This document shows positions 9,264-17,770 of a DNA stretch of 64,000 nucleotides, one piece after another. The notes under the pieces are model-generated. The model saw only the letters and a list, made by a program, of their open reading frames with translations, searched no databases and was not told the DNA's origin. The stretch is from JAAYYM01 sp964631375. GTDB taxonomy: Bacteria > Bacillota > Clostridia > Lachnospirales > Lachnospiraceae. The position numbers and the translations under genes were made by a program. The DNA lies in contig CAZVYQ010000008.1 of NCBI GenBank assembly GCA_964631375.1, positions 1 to 64,000 on the forward strand, given 5' to 3'. Position 1 is the first letter of the stretch, and the number at the start of each line of letters is the position of its first letter.

Positions 9264-10784
9264 CTATTCAAAATAAACAATACAATCCTCTGTCTGCTGC
9301 ATCTGCAACAGAAATCTACGTTTTCGTGTCTTCATATGAATTTTGTCTACAACGCCCAACATCTGAATCGTGAAGAGAGGGGTCATTGCTACCATTGCAA
9401 CAATTCCGAAGGCATCTGTCAATATATTACCTCCTGCTGCTTCACAAGCTCCCATAGCAAGAGGAAGCAGAAAAGTCGTTGTCATCGGCCCACTTGCAAC
9501 ACCACCGGAATCAAAAGCGATACCGGTAAAAATCTGTGGTACAAAAAAGGTCATCAATAATGAAATCAAATAACCGGGTACCAGAAACCACATAATATTG
9601 ATCCCGGTTAATATCCGAAGCATCGCCAAGCCAACAGCAAGTGCAATCCCAATAGACAATGCCGATGCAATCGATCTCTGCGTCACAGACCCATTGGTCA
9701 CATCCTCCACCTGTCTCGTGAGTACCTGTACAGCAGGCTCAGCCCGAACGATAAAGTAGCCTATTACAATTCCGATTGGGACTAACATCCAAGGCATTTT
9801 ACCACCCGCAAGAGTAGAACCGATATACTGTCCTGCAGGCATGAAGCCAACATTAACACCTGTCAAAAACAACACCAATCCAATATAGCTGTATAAAAAA
9901 CCGGAAGCCATTTTTAACAGCTGACGGCTGTGAAATCTACGGAAGATACACTGAAACATGATAAATACAACAGCAATCGGAATCAATGCGATCGCAACCT
10001 CTCTTGCATAGCGCGGAACAGCCCTGATAAATTCGAGAGCCGCCTCTTGTGTTGTATTGATCAGAGCAATGCTGACAGAAGAATATACCGTATCCTTCGG
10101 ATGATAGAATATACCCAGAAGGAGAACTGAGAGAATCGGACCCATACTACAGATAGCAGTCAGACCAAAACTGTCGCTGTTTGAATTTTTATCACTACGA
10201 ACAGATGCCATACCAATACCGATCGCCATGATAAAAGGAACTGTGATCGGGCCTGTTGTAACTCCTCCGGAATCAAAGGAAACCGGTATAAAATCTGCAG
10301 GAGCCAGAAATGTTAATGAAAAAATGATAATATAGAATAGAATTAATATGTATGAGGTGGGAATTCTAAACAGCATACGAAGTTGTGCGACTACCAAAAA
10401 GAAACCAACTCCGACAGCCACAGTCAATATCAGACGCAGATTTGAAATCGAGGGCACCTGCTCTGCGAGCACCTGTAGATCCGGCTCTGCAATCGTAATC
10501 ATAATACCTAGTATAAAGCAGATAAACAAGGGTATGATAATCTTTCTGGCTTTACTGAGTTGTACACCGATACCCTCCCCCATCGGAATCATTGACATAT
10601 CAACTCCCAGTGTGAAAAAACCCATACCTACAATCAACAATACTGCTCCAAACAAAAACAACGTCAGAACCCCTGCAGATAAGGGTGCTATAGTGATACT
10701 TAGCAACAAAACAATGACTGTAATGGGAAGAACGGATGTAACAGATTCTTTTACCTTTTCATGTAGTAATTCATTATGTAACAA
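9264..10784 (-). CDS. DUF1538 membrane transporter-like protein, two repeats
   Basis: A protein of 506 residues built from two DUF1538 repeats. Each carries the signature FDSGGVxxGPxTxxF: once near the middle (FDSGGVTTGPITVPF) and again near the end (FDSGGVASGPMTTTF). About 14 membrane segments are visible. The start is read as TTG at 10784 because GGGAGG lies 6 nt upstream inside the longer frame (GTG at 10820). The duplicated signature suggests an inverted or pseudo-symmetric pore. It is co-transcribed with the tandem P-II gene. No substrate is established for the family, so I give none. Confidence 0.75.
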   Translation of the reverse strand: MLHNELLHEKVKESVTSVLPITVIVLLLSITIAPLSAGVLTLFLFGAVLLIVGMGFFTLGVDMSMIPMGEGIGVQLSKARKIIIPLFICFILGIMITIAEPDLQVLAEQVPSISNLRLILTVAVGVGFFLVVAQLRMLFRIPTSYILILFYIIIFSLTFLAPADFIPVSFDSGGVTTGPITVPFIMAIGIGMASVRSDKNSNSDSFGLTAICSMGPILSVLLLGIFYHPKDTVYSSVSIALINTTQEAALEFIRAVPRYAREVAIALIPIAVVFIMFQCIFRRFHSRQLLKMASGFLYSYIGLVLFLTGVNVGFMPAGQYIGSTLAGGKMPWMLVPIGIVIGYFIVRAEPAVQVLTRQVEDVTNGSVTQRSIASALSIGIALAVGLAMLRILTGINIMWFLVPGYLISLLMTFFVPQIFTGIAFDSGGVASGPMTTTFLLPLAMGACEAAGGNILTDAFGIVAMVAMTPLFTIQMLGVVDKIHMKTRKRRFLLQMQQTEDCIVYFE

Positions 10785-10984
10785 AGATAACCTCCCTTCT
10801 GGATCAAGATGATGTGTCACGGATGATATGACTCGATTATGAGAATGGATGTGAATGAAGTTATTAAAAGGGAGCAGGGGATGACAACCTTGCCATCTCT
10901 CCGTTCCCTCATTTCATATATATCATACTATGTTTTTATGCTAACTGTAAAGTGAATATGAGCAAAAATTCTGCTAAGATCTGA

Positions 10985-11971
10985 TCAATTTCTTCCCGCC
11001 ATCATACCAACCAGTCTATGTGGTACATATGCCTCCTCAAGATATGAAAGATCTGCATCTGACAGTTTCACATCCACTGCTGCAGCTGCCCCCTCAATAT
11101 GAGAAAGCTTTGTTGCTCCAACCACCGGTGATGTCACCTTGGTGAGCAGCCATGCAAGTGAAATCTGTGTCATACTCACTCCGTATTTCTCCGAAAGCTC
11201 CACCACCCGATCAATGATGATACCGTCCTGTGTAGCTGTAGCATCATATTTTCCTTTTGCATAGGCATCCTGTTCCATACGTTTTGAGGTTTCTCCCGGA
11301 CGCTTGGCAAGTCTGCCCGCAGCCAGTGCACTATAAGGCGTCAAAGCAATATTTTCCTCACGGCAATAGGGTAGCATCTCTCGTTCCTCTTCTCGAAACA
11401 GTAGATTATAATGCCCCTGTACCGATACGAACTGTGCCCAGCCATGACTCTTCGCAATATAATTTGCTTTTGCGACCTGCCATGCAAAGCAGTTGGAAAC
11501 TCCGATGTTTCGTACTTTTCCTGCATTCACAGCCTCATTGAGTGTTCTCATGATATCTTCAATCGGAGTGTGATCATCCCATGCATGAAGGATATAGAGA
11601 TCAATATAGTCTGTCCCAAGATTCTGAAGACTCTGATCCAGCAAGCGATTGATGTGATCCTCTACACGAATACCTCCTGCCAGTTCATCAGGTGACATTG
11701 GCAGAAACTTGGTCGCAAGTACAATATCCTCTCTTTTTGCATAATCTCTAACTGCCCGACCTACATATTGCTCACTTGTTCCATTGGAATATGCAATTGC
11801 AGTATCAATAAAGTTAATCCCCAGCTCCAGTGCCCGTCTGATGATGACCCTGGTCTCTTCCTCACCAATCGTCCAGGCATGCTGCCCGGCCGCAGCTGCC
11901 CCAAATCCCATCGTTCCAAGACATAGTCTTGATACATTTAAGTTACTGTTTCCTAGCTTGGTATACTTCAT
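10985..11971 (-). CDS. Aldo/keto reductase
   Basis: A 328-residue NAD(P)H-dependent oxidoreductase of the AKR superfamily (TIM barrel). The catalytic tetrad is visible: Asp in NFIDTAIAYS, Tyr in the same segment, Lys in VLATKFLP, and His in LYILHAWDD. The cofactor end has SPVVGATKLSHIE. The start at 11971 follows AAGAGGTG with 6 nt spacing; a GTG at 11980 is possible. It lies 32 bp downstream of the Mrp gene, on the same strand. Substrate is not predictable. The sequence resembles the YajO/Tas-like subgroup that reduces small aldehydes and ketones. Confidence 0.85.
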   Translation of the reverse strand: MKYTKLGNSNLNVSRLCLGTMGFGAAAAGQHAWTIGEEETRVIIRRALELGINFIDTAIAYSNGTSEQYVGRAVRDYAKREDIVLATKFLPMSPDELAGGIRVEDHINRLLDQSLQNLGTDYIDLYILHAWDDHTPIEDIMRTLNEAVNAGKVRNIGVSNCFAWQVAKANYIAKSHGWAQFVSVQGHYNLLFREEEREMLPYCREENIALTPYSALAAGRLAKRPGETSKRMEQDAYAKGKYDATATQDGIIIDRVVELSEKYGVSMTQISLAWLLTKVTSPVVGATKLSHIEGAAAAVDVKLSDADLSYLEEAYVPHRLVGMMAGRN

Positions 11972-12002
11972 GTCGATCACCTCTTCATCTAATTCATCTC
12001 AT

Positions 12003-12842
12003 CTAAGTCTCTGAAATCAAACCTGTACAGTCGTCCACAAGTTTGTCAAGCCACTCTCCTGTAACCGCCTCAATCTCTCCATTGTCGCACAGATTGGCAA
12101 GCTTCGATTCTATCGGAAGCCTCTCAACCGTCTCAATACCATGCTTTTGTGCAAATTCCTGTACATGACTGCTTCCGAAGATCTCGTGACGTTTATGACA
12201 ATCCGGACATTCAAAATAAGACATGTTTTCCACAATGCCAAGTACCGGAATATCCATACTGGATGCCATATTAACCGCCTTGCCTACAATCATCTCCACA
12301 AGCCCCTGCGGTGCTGTAACCACCACAATCCCATCTACCGGAAGTGATTGAAAGACAGTCAATGGTACATCTCCTGTTCCAGGTGGCATATCTACAAAGA
12401 GATAATCCAAATCCCCCCATACAACATCTGTCCAGAACTGCTTGACCACGCCCGCAATCAAAGGGCCACGCCATACAACAGGATCGGTTTCATTCTCCAA
12501 CAGCATATTGATGGACATTACTCTGATACCTGATTCTGTCTCCATCGGATAGATATAGGTTCCGTCTCCACCTGCCTTACCGCTCAGTCCAAAAGCCTTG
12601 GGGATAGAAGGTCCGGTGATGTCTGCATCCAATATTCCGATCTTATATCCCTTCTTTTGCATAGCGACTGCCAACAGAGAAGTGACAAGCGACTTGCCGA
12701 CTCCACCCTTTCCACTGACCACTCCGATGACCTTTTTCACATCAGATAAAGGATTTAAATCTTCCAAAAAACTCTGTGGTACGGTTCTGTCTCCGCAGTC
12801 AGAACCGCATGCCGAACAATCATGATTACATTCTTCACTCAT
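12003..12842 (-). CDS. mrp: Mrp/NBP35-family Fe-S carrier ATPase
   Basis: A 279-residue P-loop ATPase of the Mrp/ApbC/NBP35 group, which binds and delivers iron-sulfur clusters. Seen: a deviant Walker A with signature lysine (VSGKGGVGKSLV, about residues 42-53), the DMPPGTGDVPLT motif, a C-terminal CPDC pair (ECPDCHKRHEIFG) where a dimer holds the bridging cluster, and an N-terminal cysteine cluster (CNHDCSACGSDC) like the ferredoxin-like end of NBP35. The DUF59 domain of longer Mrp proteins is absent. The neighbouring Cys-rich protein is a possible client. Confidence 0.88.
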   Translation of the reverse strand: MSEECNHDCSACGSDCGDRTVPQSFLEDLNPLSDVKKVIGVVSGKGGVGKSLVTSLLAVAMQKKGYKIGILDADITGPSIPKAFGLSGKAGGDGTYIYPMETESGIRVMSINMLLENETDPVVWRGPLIAGVVKQFWTDVVWGDLDYLFVDMPPGTGDVPLTVFQSLPVDGIVVVTAPQGLVEMIVGKAVNMASSMDIPVLGIVENMSYFECPDCHKRHEIFGSSHVQEFAQKHGIETVERLPIESKLANLCDNGEIEAVTGEWLDKLVDDCTGLISET

Positions 12843-12893
12843 TTTTTTGCCTCCAATATGTTGTCTAAATTGCTATTTTATGAATATACCTAA

Positions 12894-13307
12894 TTATAGT
12901 CTTCCCAAAAGTTCGCGTTTACAGTAAAATGCTCTCTTCATAACTGCAAAATCCTCATCACTCAGCATCGCCCTACACTCTGCTTCCTTCCTGTCTGTGC
13001 TCTCATGCATGAACTGAATTTTATCACAGGGGTATTCGCCACATTTGTTGCAGGCCTTGATTCCATGATCCATCGTACATTGCAACAGCTTGTAACGGCA
13101 GTTGTTGTCCACCGAACAGCCATGACATTCCATTTCTTCTCGGGTTGCAATATGGTCACGCCAGCCAACCTGATACCAGAACTCTGCTACCTCTCTGAAC
13201 TCATCGTCTGTAGAGGCTCTGTATCTTGGACAGACACTACAGTCATCTCCACAGACACTCAGGATCTCCTCCGGATTCTCCATATACTTTTTCATAAATT
13301 CAAACAT
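12894..13307 (-). CDS. Cysteine-rich DUF3795-like protein
   Basis: A small 137-residue protein with many cysteines in pairs: CGDDCSVCPRY near residue 19, CHGCSVDNNCRY near 62, CTMDHGIKACNKCGEYPC near 77, and single Cys near the end. This pattern is that of the DUF3795 family, thought to bind metal (zinc or Fe-S) and found mainly in anaerobes. The start lies 3 bp after the stop of the upstream flavin-fold gene, and GGAGG lies inside that gene's end, so translation is likely coupled. The function is unknown. Confidence 0.65.
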   Translation of the reverse strand: MFEFMKKYMENPEEILSVCGDDCSVCPRYRASTDDEFREVAEFWYQVGWRDHIATREEMECHGCSVDNNCRYKLLQCTMDHGIKACNKCGEYPCDKIQFMHESTDRKEAECRAMLSDEDFAVMKRAFYCKRELLGRL

Positions 13308-13310
13308 GAT

Positions 13311-13799
13311 TTAGAAAATACCTCCGTTTTCCATATCTGTTCTATTAACAAAATCCATATGATATAACTTCTCCCAATGATTAACGTTCAAAGTCCCCTT
13401 GTTCAAATGAATGGCTAAATAGCAGCAATTCTCGTCGTTTTCATTATTTGCTTCATCATACCATGCAAATGCAGCACGCAGTTTTTCTCTGATTGCAGCA
13501 TTTTTAGGATCAAGTACCCAGCCAAGATTCTCCCCGGTTCCGTTTGCTGTAAACATCTCCTGACAGCCTGCAACAGACACCTCGCTATTCTCTGCAATCT
13601 GTAGCATTTTGTTGGATTTTGCATTGGTAACGGCATAGAAAACCCCATCCTCATAATAAGCATCAATCGTACGCACGACTGGTCTTGGAACACCGTTCGT
13701 ACCCGGTTCACGTGCAATCGTACCCAGAGAGATCAGATTATCCTTTCCATTGCCAAACGTTTCTTCCAGTAACTTCATTCCCTCTTCAAATTGTGTCAT
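13311..13799 (-). CDS. Pyridoxamine 5'-phosphate oxidase-fold flavoprotein
   Basis: A 162-residue split-barrel protein of the PNPOx-like family. Visible elements are the N-terminal helix, the strand DNLISLGTIAREPGTNGVPRPVVRTIDAYYEDG (cut here for length) that shapes the flavin site, and the KSNKMLQIAENSEVSVAGC segment typical of the family. GGAGG lies 7 nt before the ATG at 13799. Members bind FMN, F420 or heme and reduce varied substrates. The C-terminal catalytic residues of true PdxH are not evident, so PLP synthesis is unlikely. It heads a likely operon with the Cys-rich protein and Mrp. Confidence 0.72.
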   Translation of the reverse strand: MTQFEEGMKLLEETFGNGKDNLISLGTIAREPGTNGVPRPVVRTIDAYYEDGVFYAVTNAKSNKMLQIAENSEVSVAGCQEMFTANGTGENLGWVLDPKNAAIREKLRAAFAWYDEANNENDENCCYLAIHLNKGTLNVNHWEKLYHMDFVNRTDMENGGIF

Positions 13800-13822
13800 T
13801 TTGTTGCCTCCTTTTCGTTTGT

Positions 13823-13847
13823 GAATGACACTCAACAGTGTTCATTC
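13823..13847 (-). promoter_or_regulatory. Inverted repeat after the -10 of the flavoprotein gene
   Basis: GAATGACACT/AGTGTTCATTC form an imperfect 10-bp inverted repeat with a 4-nt centre. On the minus strand it comes just after a TATTAT box (near 13853) and before the ribosome binding site. That is a good place for an operator, but it could also be an mRNA hairpin. Confidence 0.35.
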
Positions 13848-13876
13848 TGTTATAATATTATTCTTAATGAAATCCT

Positions 13877-14404
13877 TTAAAACTCAATCCCCTCTCTGGC
13901 CGCTACACCCTTGTCATAAGGATGTCTGATCGCTTTCATCTCTGTAATATAATCTGCATGTTCTATAAAGATTGGTGCAGGATCACGTCCTGTAATCACC
14001 AGTTCCAGAGTCTCCGGCTTATGCTGTATCAGTTCATCTACCTTTTCCTGTGAAATCAGATTCCAGGCATAGGGATATGTGAGTTCATCAAGCACTAATA
14101 CATCGCACATTTTATCATTGACTATATCAGTCACCTTTTGTAAAAGTACATTGTGTATCTTGGTGATCTCATCTTTATCTGACTCACTCATCTGTGAGTA
14201 AAATCCAAAATCACGGTCACTCCGCAGCACGGTCACCTGTTCCAGCGCCTTTAAAACATTCAATTCACTGGTATCTCTGCCCTTCATGAACTGTACAAAG
14301 ACCACTCTGTGTCCGGCTCCTGCTGCACGAATACACAGTCCGATTGCAGCTGTTGTCTTTCCTTTTCCTTCCCCCGTATATACATGAATCAGTCCATTGT
14401 TCAT
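13877..14404 (-). CDS. cobO: Cob(I)yrinic acid a,c-diamide adenosyltransferase
   Basis: A 175-residue protein of the CobO/BtuR/CobA family. It adds the 5'-deoxyadenosyl group of ATP to reduced corrinoids, the last step to coenzyme B12. The P-loop is HVYTGEGKGKTTAAIGLCIRAAG (residues 7-29; key GEGKGKTT). DVLVLDELTYPYAWNLI supplies the Mg-binding Asp-Glu, and LVITGRDPAPIFIEHADYITEMKAIRHPYDKG (cut for length) is the family C terminus. GAGGG lies before the ATG. No other corrinoid genes are in view, so it probably serves salvage. A methionine-synthase-activation-like gene lies just upstream. Confidence 0.88.
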   Translation of the reverse strand: MNNGLIHVYTGEGKGKTTAAIGLCIRAAGAGHRVVFVQFMKGRDTSELNVLKALEQVTVLRSDRDFGFYSQMSESDKDEITKIHNVLLQKVTDIVNDKMCDVLVLDELTYPYAWNLISQEKVDELIQHKPETLELVITGRDPAPIFIEHADYITEMKAIRHPYDKGVAAREGIEF

Positions 14405-14469
14405 ATGATTACACCCTCGTTTGTTGCCGTTGATTGAATCAAGAAATATCCATTTACATATATTTACTC

Positions 14470-14498
14470 TTGTAATATCATAATAAGTATGCTAAGAT
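14470..14498 (+). promoter_or_regulatory. Promoter of a putative antitoxin RNA
   Basis: TTGTAA (14470-14475) and TAAGAT (14493-14498) are separated by exactly 17 bp. Nothing coding lies downstream on this strand before the shared terminator at 14542-14590, so a short antisense RNA of about 85 nt would result. Confidence 0.4.
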
Positions 14499-14504
14499 AA
14501 TTTT

Positions 14505-14590
14505 GTAAGGTGGTACTGAGTTCACCCCTTGCAAGTTGTTTGTAAAAAAATAACCGCCACGACTTTGCGAGAGGGGCGGTTATTTTTTAC
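14505..14590 (+). ncRNA. Putative antisense antitoxin RNA of the Hol_Tox locus
   Basis: Predicted from the promoter at 14470-14498 to the terminator stem ending at 14590. Its 5' part contains TCACCCCTTGC (near 14522), which can pair with the AAGGGGGTG ribosome binding site of the toxin mRNA on the other strand. Convergent RNAs sharing one bidirectional terminator and complementary 5' parts are the layout of par/Fst-type type I systems. No direct evidence of expression. Confidence 0.4.
14542..14590. terminator. Bidirectional terminator of the toxin locus
   Basis: A 15-16-bp stem (14542-14558 with 14575-14590) with GCC/GGC core and long A/T tails on both sides. The toxin stop codon lies inside the right arm (14580-14582). 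Confidence 0.85.
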
Positions 14591-14666
14591 GCATAATACC
14601 TGTTATCAGGGTTATCACACTTACCAGCATAATTACGAATGTAAATAAATCTCCATAAGTAACCAT
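14580..14666 (-). CDS. Putative holin-like toxin (type I), 28 residues
   Basis: A tiny frame encoding 28 residues: MVTYGDLFTFVIMLVS, then a hydrophobic helix, and a basic end IMRKK. This matches the Hol_Tox type of small membrane toxins common in Firmicutes: Met-Val/Ser-Thr-Tyr start, one membrane helix, lysine tail. AAGGGGGTG lies 6 nt before the ATG. A promoter (TTGCAT-17 bp-TATACT) lies upstream, and the stop codon is embedded in the terminator, as is usual for this family. Such toxins insert in the membrane and are repressed by an antisense RNA. Confidence 0.65.
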   Translation of the reverse strand: MVTYGDLFTFVIMLVSVITLITGIMRKK

Positions 14667-14718
14667 AGGCAACACCCCCTTCCTCTCGGCAAGGGGCAAC
14701 CGTTCCCACCTGTTATTC

Positions 14719-14747
14719 AGTATAACACAAGATGAATCAGTATGCAA
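14719..14747 (-). promoter_or_regulatory. Promoter of the holin-like toxin
   Basis: On the minus strand TTGCAT (14742-14747) and TATACT (14719-14724) are 17 bp apart. The start would lie near 14712, giving a leader of about 45 nt before the ATG at 14666. Confidence 0.5.
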
Positions 14748-14756
14748 ACATATGTT

Positions 14757-15440
14757 CTATCTTTTTTGAAATATTTTCTGAAATCCATATGTCAGATGGA
14801 ATCCCTCTCCACTCCTATTTGAACAGTCTGTCCGTGTGCAATACTGACAGATTCCTCGACACTCCTCTTTCTGTTGATTCGTTGTTTCTGCAAAAAATAC
14901 CACACTTTTTTTAGGCATCAGGACTCCATATCGGTTGCAAGTGATTTGATCCTGCTCCAATAGTTCCAGTATTTTCGGCATTTCCTCCAGGCTGATCTTC
15001 TCTCCGATAAAATGATATCGCTTGATATAGCATCCATACTGTTCTGCATACTGATTGTTTAGCTCTTGATACAGACTCAACAGTACCTCACTGCAGATAC
15101 ACTCCATCATATAAGCCGCTGTCAGATTCTCATGTTTCAGGTAGATCTCCTGTCTCGCATCCACCTCACGTCCCAGCGTCATTGCCATTAACTCAGCCTG
15201 CTCGAGAGGAAGCCTTGAATACTCATTTCTTGTAATGCTTCGATGACAGACACCCACAGCAGTCGTATATGCACCACCATTTTCCACGATGTCATACCCG
15301 GTCGCCTGAGCTGATTTGGATATGCAAAACAGCACTTCCCGCCATAATGCAGTTAATTGCTCTATATCCTCGTCGCGATAATGATACTTTGCTGCCAGTC
15401 TTCCTAAATCTATTAAATCCTCAGAAATCAATAATTGCAT
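14757..15440 (-). CDS. Methionine synthase activation-domain-like protein
   Basis: A 227-residue protein that resembles the stand-alone B12-dependent methionine synthase activation domain (the SAM-binding reactivation domain of MetH) found in Clostridia. Supporting points are the mixed alpha/beta body, the tail VLMPKKSVVF and the C-terminal cysteine cluster CRGICQYCTRTDC, similar to the CxxCxxxxC ending of clostridial activation subunits. It would help re-methylate an oxidised cobalamin. The corrinoid adenosyltransferase lies about 350 bp downstream on the same strand, which supports a B12 role. No metH is in the window. Confidence 0.5.
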   Translation of the reverse strand: MQLLISEDLIDLGRLAAKYHYRDEDIEQLTALWREVLFCISKSAQATGYDIVENGGAYTTAVGVCHRSITRNEYSRLPLEQAELMAMTLGREVDARQEIYLKHENLTAAYMMECICSEVLLSLYQELNNQYAEQYGCYIKRYHFIGEKISLEEMPKILELLEQDQITCNRYGVLMPKKSVVFFAETTNQQKEECRGICQYCTRTDCSNRSGEGFHLTYGFQKIFQKR

Positions 15441-15539
15441 GACTTCGTCCTCCGCTTACTTAAGCATAAAACAAAAGCCATGCAATCACAACACATTTTA
15501 CTTACTTCTTTCTGTTGATACTTGTCATTTTTAATTATG

Positions 15540-17459
15540 TCAACTCATTTCGTCAACCACAATCTCCTGTCCCGCTACATATTTTCGATCCATTTGGTGA
15601 CGTGCTTTACGATTTTCCACCGTATCAAATATGATTGAAAAATCATAATCATCCGGATACAGCTGTGAAGCGGCTACCTTTAATTTCAAACGCTTATGAT
15701 TGATCTCACTTTTTTCCTTTGCAATCTGTACCAGCACATTACCAGCAGCATCTGCAGGTCTGACCACAATCCCGATCTTGCCGTCCGGCATAACCTCGAC
15801 ACTGTCACCTCTGACAAAGCCCTCACCATGTACTGCTTCCTTTTTCACTGTCTGCACACGAACAAGCTTCGGAGCACTCTCCTTCCTCAAGCTGCTGTCT
15901 CCTGCACCCAGCTCCAACTCCTGCCTTAGATGATCCGTCACCTCTCCATATGCCTCTTTTGCGGCAATCTGTAACATAGAGGCCGGAACTCCCAATCTCT
16001 TGGCAATGTATAATGCACAGCTGTCTCCTGCCTTGCCAATCTCCAGTGTATACAAGGGTCTCAAACTGTCTCTGTCAAATGTCATTCGTGCATTCATAAT
16101 CTCCGGGTAACGATTCGCATACTCCTTGACCTCCGGGTAATGAGTCGTCACAAGAAACAGACAGTTGCTCTGCCGTAGCTGCTCCAGTACTGCAATCGCT
16201 ATGCCCATTCCCTCTGCTGGATCTGTACCTGAACCAAGTTCGTCCAGAATGACCAGACTTTCTCGATTCACCACCTTCAATATTCCAAGCACATTCTTGA
16301 TATGTGCCGAGAAGGTAGACAGATTATCTGAGATGTTCTGACCGTCACCCACATCACACAGCACCTGGCTTCTCATACAGATTTTTGCCTGTTCACATGG
16401 TACATGCAGTCCTGCACACGCCATCAGACTCATCAAAGCAGCCGTCTTGATTGCAACCGTCTTGCCGCCTGTATTAGGTCCTGTGATAATCACACCACGG
16501 ATGTCCCCGCCTATCCTAAAGTTAAGCGGAACACACTCCTCCTTTGACAGTAGAGGATTTCTGGCATTCACCAGAAGCATTTCATCCTCAGTATTCATTT
16601 CCGGCTCGATCGCCTGCAGATCTGCTGAAAGCTTTCCTTTTGCAAAGACAAAATCCAGTTCCGAAAGCACCCGAATATCTTCGCGGATGACAGTCTCATC
16701 ATCTGAGATCTGCTCCATCAATACATATAAAATGCGGCGTACCTCAGTGTCCTCATCCATGAGGAGCAGTTCGTACTCCTCCTGCAGTCTCGCCACAATC
16801 TCCGGTTCGATGAAAAATGTTGCCCCGGTTGATGATTTGTCAATGACACTACCGGCAATCTTGTTCCGATATTCCTTCTTCACAGGAATACAGATCCGGT
16901 TATTCCGCCTAACCAGAAATGAGTCCGCCAGATAGGCTTTATTACTTTGCAGTGTCTTCTCTGCCTTATCATTGATCTTATCCTTTAACAGCTGCAAGTC
17001 TCTTCTGATATCACGCAGAGTACTTGTTGCATAATCATCAACACGTCCGTCGCGGATACTTCGTTCGATCTCTGCATACAGGTTCTCCGGGAATACCAGA
17101 TTATCACTGTAAAATGCCAGTCCGATCTGCTTCTCTTTTCCCTTCTCAAGATAAGACTTCATACGCTTCACTGCAACCAGAAAAACGCCTACTGCCTCCA
17201 TCTCCTCCGGCATCAGAAGCTCGCCCATGACCGCACGGTCAATATATTCCCGAATACGTTCCATCCGCGGGATCGGAGGAGCCCCGACCTCATCTAACAT
17301 CAGCCTCGCCTGTGTGGTGTCTCTCTGACTTTTGCGAAGCTCGGACTCCTTCAGCATTGGCTCCAGTTTCGATGCCCTTTGCTTAGCCTCATCTGTATTT
17401 GCATATTCTGCAAGTATCTTCTTAATATATTCAAATCCTGTAATTTCAAATGTTTGGTT
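15540..17459 (-). CDS. mutS2: MutS2-type ATPase lacking the Smr nuclease domain
   Basis: A MutS2-family protein of 639 residues. The helical core and clamp lie at about residues 1-290. The ATPase follows with Walker A ITGPNTGGKTVAIKT (about 330), Walker B SLVILDELGSGTDPAEG and the H-loop VTTHYPEVKEYA. The KOW-like region (GFVRGDSVEVMPDGKIGIV) follows. Ordinary MutS2 is about 780-790 residues and ends in a Smr domain (LDLRG, GxG); here the protein stops after IVVDEMS with no such domain. MutS2 splits collided ribosomes and acts on recombination intermediates. The ATG at 17459 is preceded by AGAAAGGA. A stand-alone Smr gene lies at 29984. Confidence 0.85.
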   Translation of the reverse strand, partial: NQTFEITGFEYIKKILAEYANTDEAKQRASKLEPMLKESELRKSQRDTTQARLMLDEVGAPPIPRMERIREYIDRAVMGELLMPEEMEAVGVFLVAVKRMKSYLEKGKEKQIGLAFYSDNLVFPENLYAEIERSIRDGRVDDYATSTLRDIRRDLQLLKDKINDKAEKTLQSNKAYLADSFLVRRNNRICIPVKKEYRNKIAGSVIDKSSTGATFFIEPEIVARLQEEYELLLMDEDTEVRRILYVLMEQISDDETVIREDIRVLSELDFVFAKGKLSADLQAIEPEMNTEDEMLLVNARNPLLSKEECVPLNFRIGGDIRGVIITGPNTGGKTVAIKTAALMSLMACAGLHVPCEQAKICMRSQVLCDVGDGQNISDNLSTFSAHIKNVLGILKVVNRESLVILDELGSGTDPAEGMGIAIAVLEQLRQSNCLFLVTTHYPEVKEYANRYPEIMNARMTFDRDSLRPLYTLEIGKAGDSCALYIAKRLGVPASMLQIAAKEAYGEVTDHLRQELELGAGDSSLRKESAPKLVRVQTVKKEAVHGEGFVRGDSVEVMPDGKIGIVVRPADAAGNVLVQIAKEKSEINHKRLKLKVAASQLYPDDYDFSIIFDTVENRKARHQMDRKYVAGQEIVVDEMS

Positions 17460-17722
17460 CATTGTAATTGTTTCCTTTCTAAAGTGAATCATCACATCTG
17501 GCATGTCAATATGTATGACAGCCTAAAAATGGGTACAAAAAAAGAAAACTGAAATCAGATTAGGCATAAAGATAAAACGTCTGACCTCTTAAAATATGAG
17601 TGTCAAACCTTTATCACCTTTTCTTCAATTCATCGTTTTCTTAAGCAATTACAATTAACAAAAAATACCTCTTTCATTCATCGGGATTCCCGATTCGTTC
17701 CATATCAACTTTTGATAGTGTA

Positions 17723-17756
17723 GCACCGGCAGACTTACTTGTCAAGCCGCCGGTGC
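17723..17756 (-). terminator. GC-rich hairpin after the NRPS gene
   Basis: A perfect 8-bp stem GCACCGGC/GCCGGTGC with an 18-nt loop lies 15 bp beyond the NRPS stop. It lacks a U-run, so termination may be weak. The rest of 17460-17770 is AT-rich and shows nothing else that I can support. Confidence 0.55.
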
Positions 17757-17770
17757 AAATCTAAATTCCG

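Noticed and set aside
10785..10820. GTG start for the DUF1538 gene
   Set aside because: The strong GGGAGG site lies inside this stretch and points to the TTG at 10784.
10861..10910. GC-rich imperfect hairpin between the aldo/keto reductase and DUF1538 genes
   Set aside because: Pairing has several mismatches and no U-run, so I do not list it as a terminator.
16447..16935. A 162-residue Ser-rich plus-strand frame
   Set aside because: Shadow of the MutS2 coding sequence, with no start signal.
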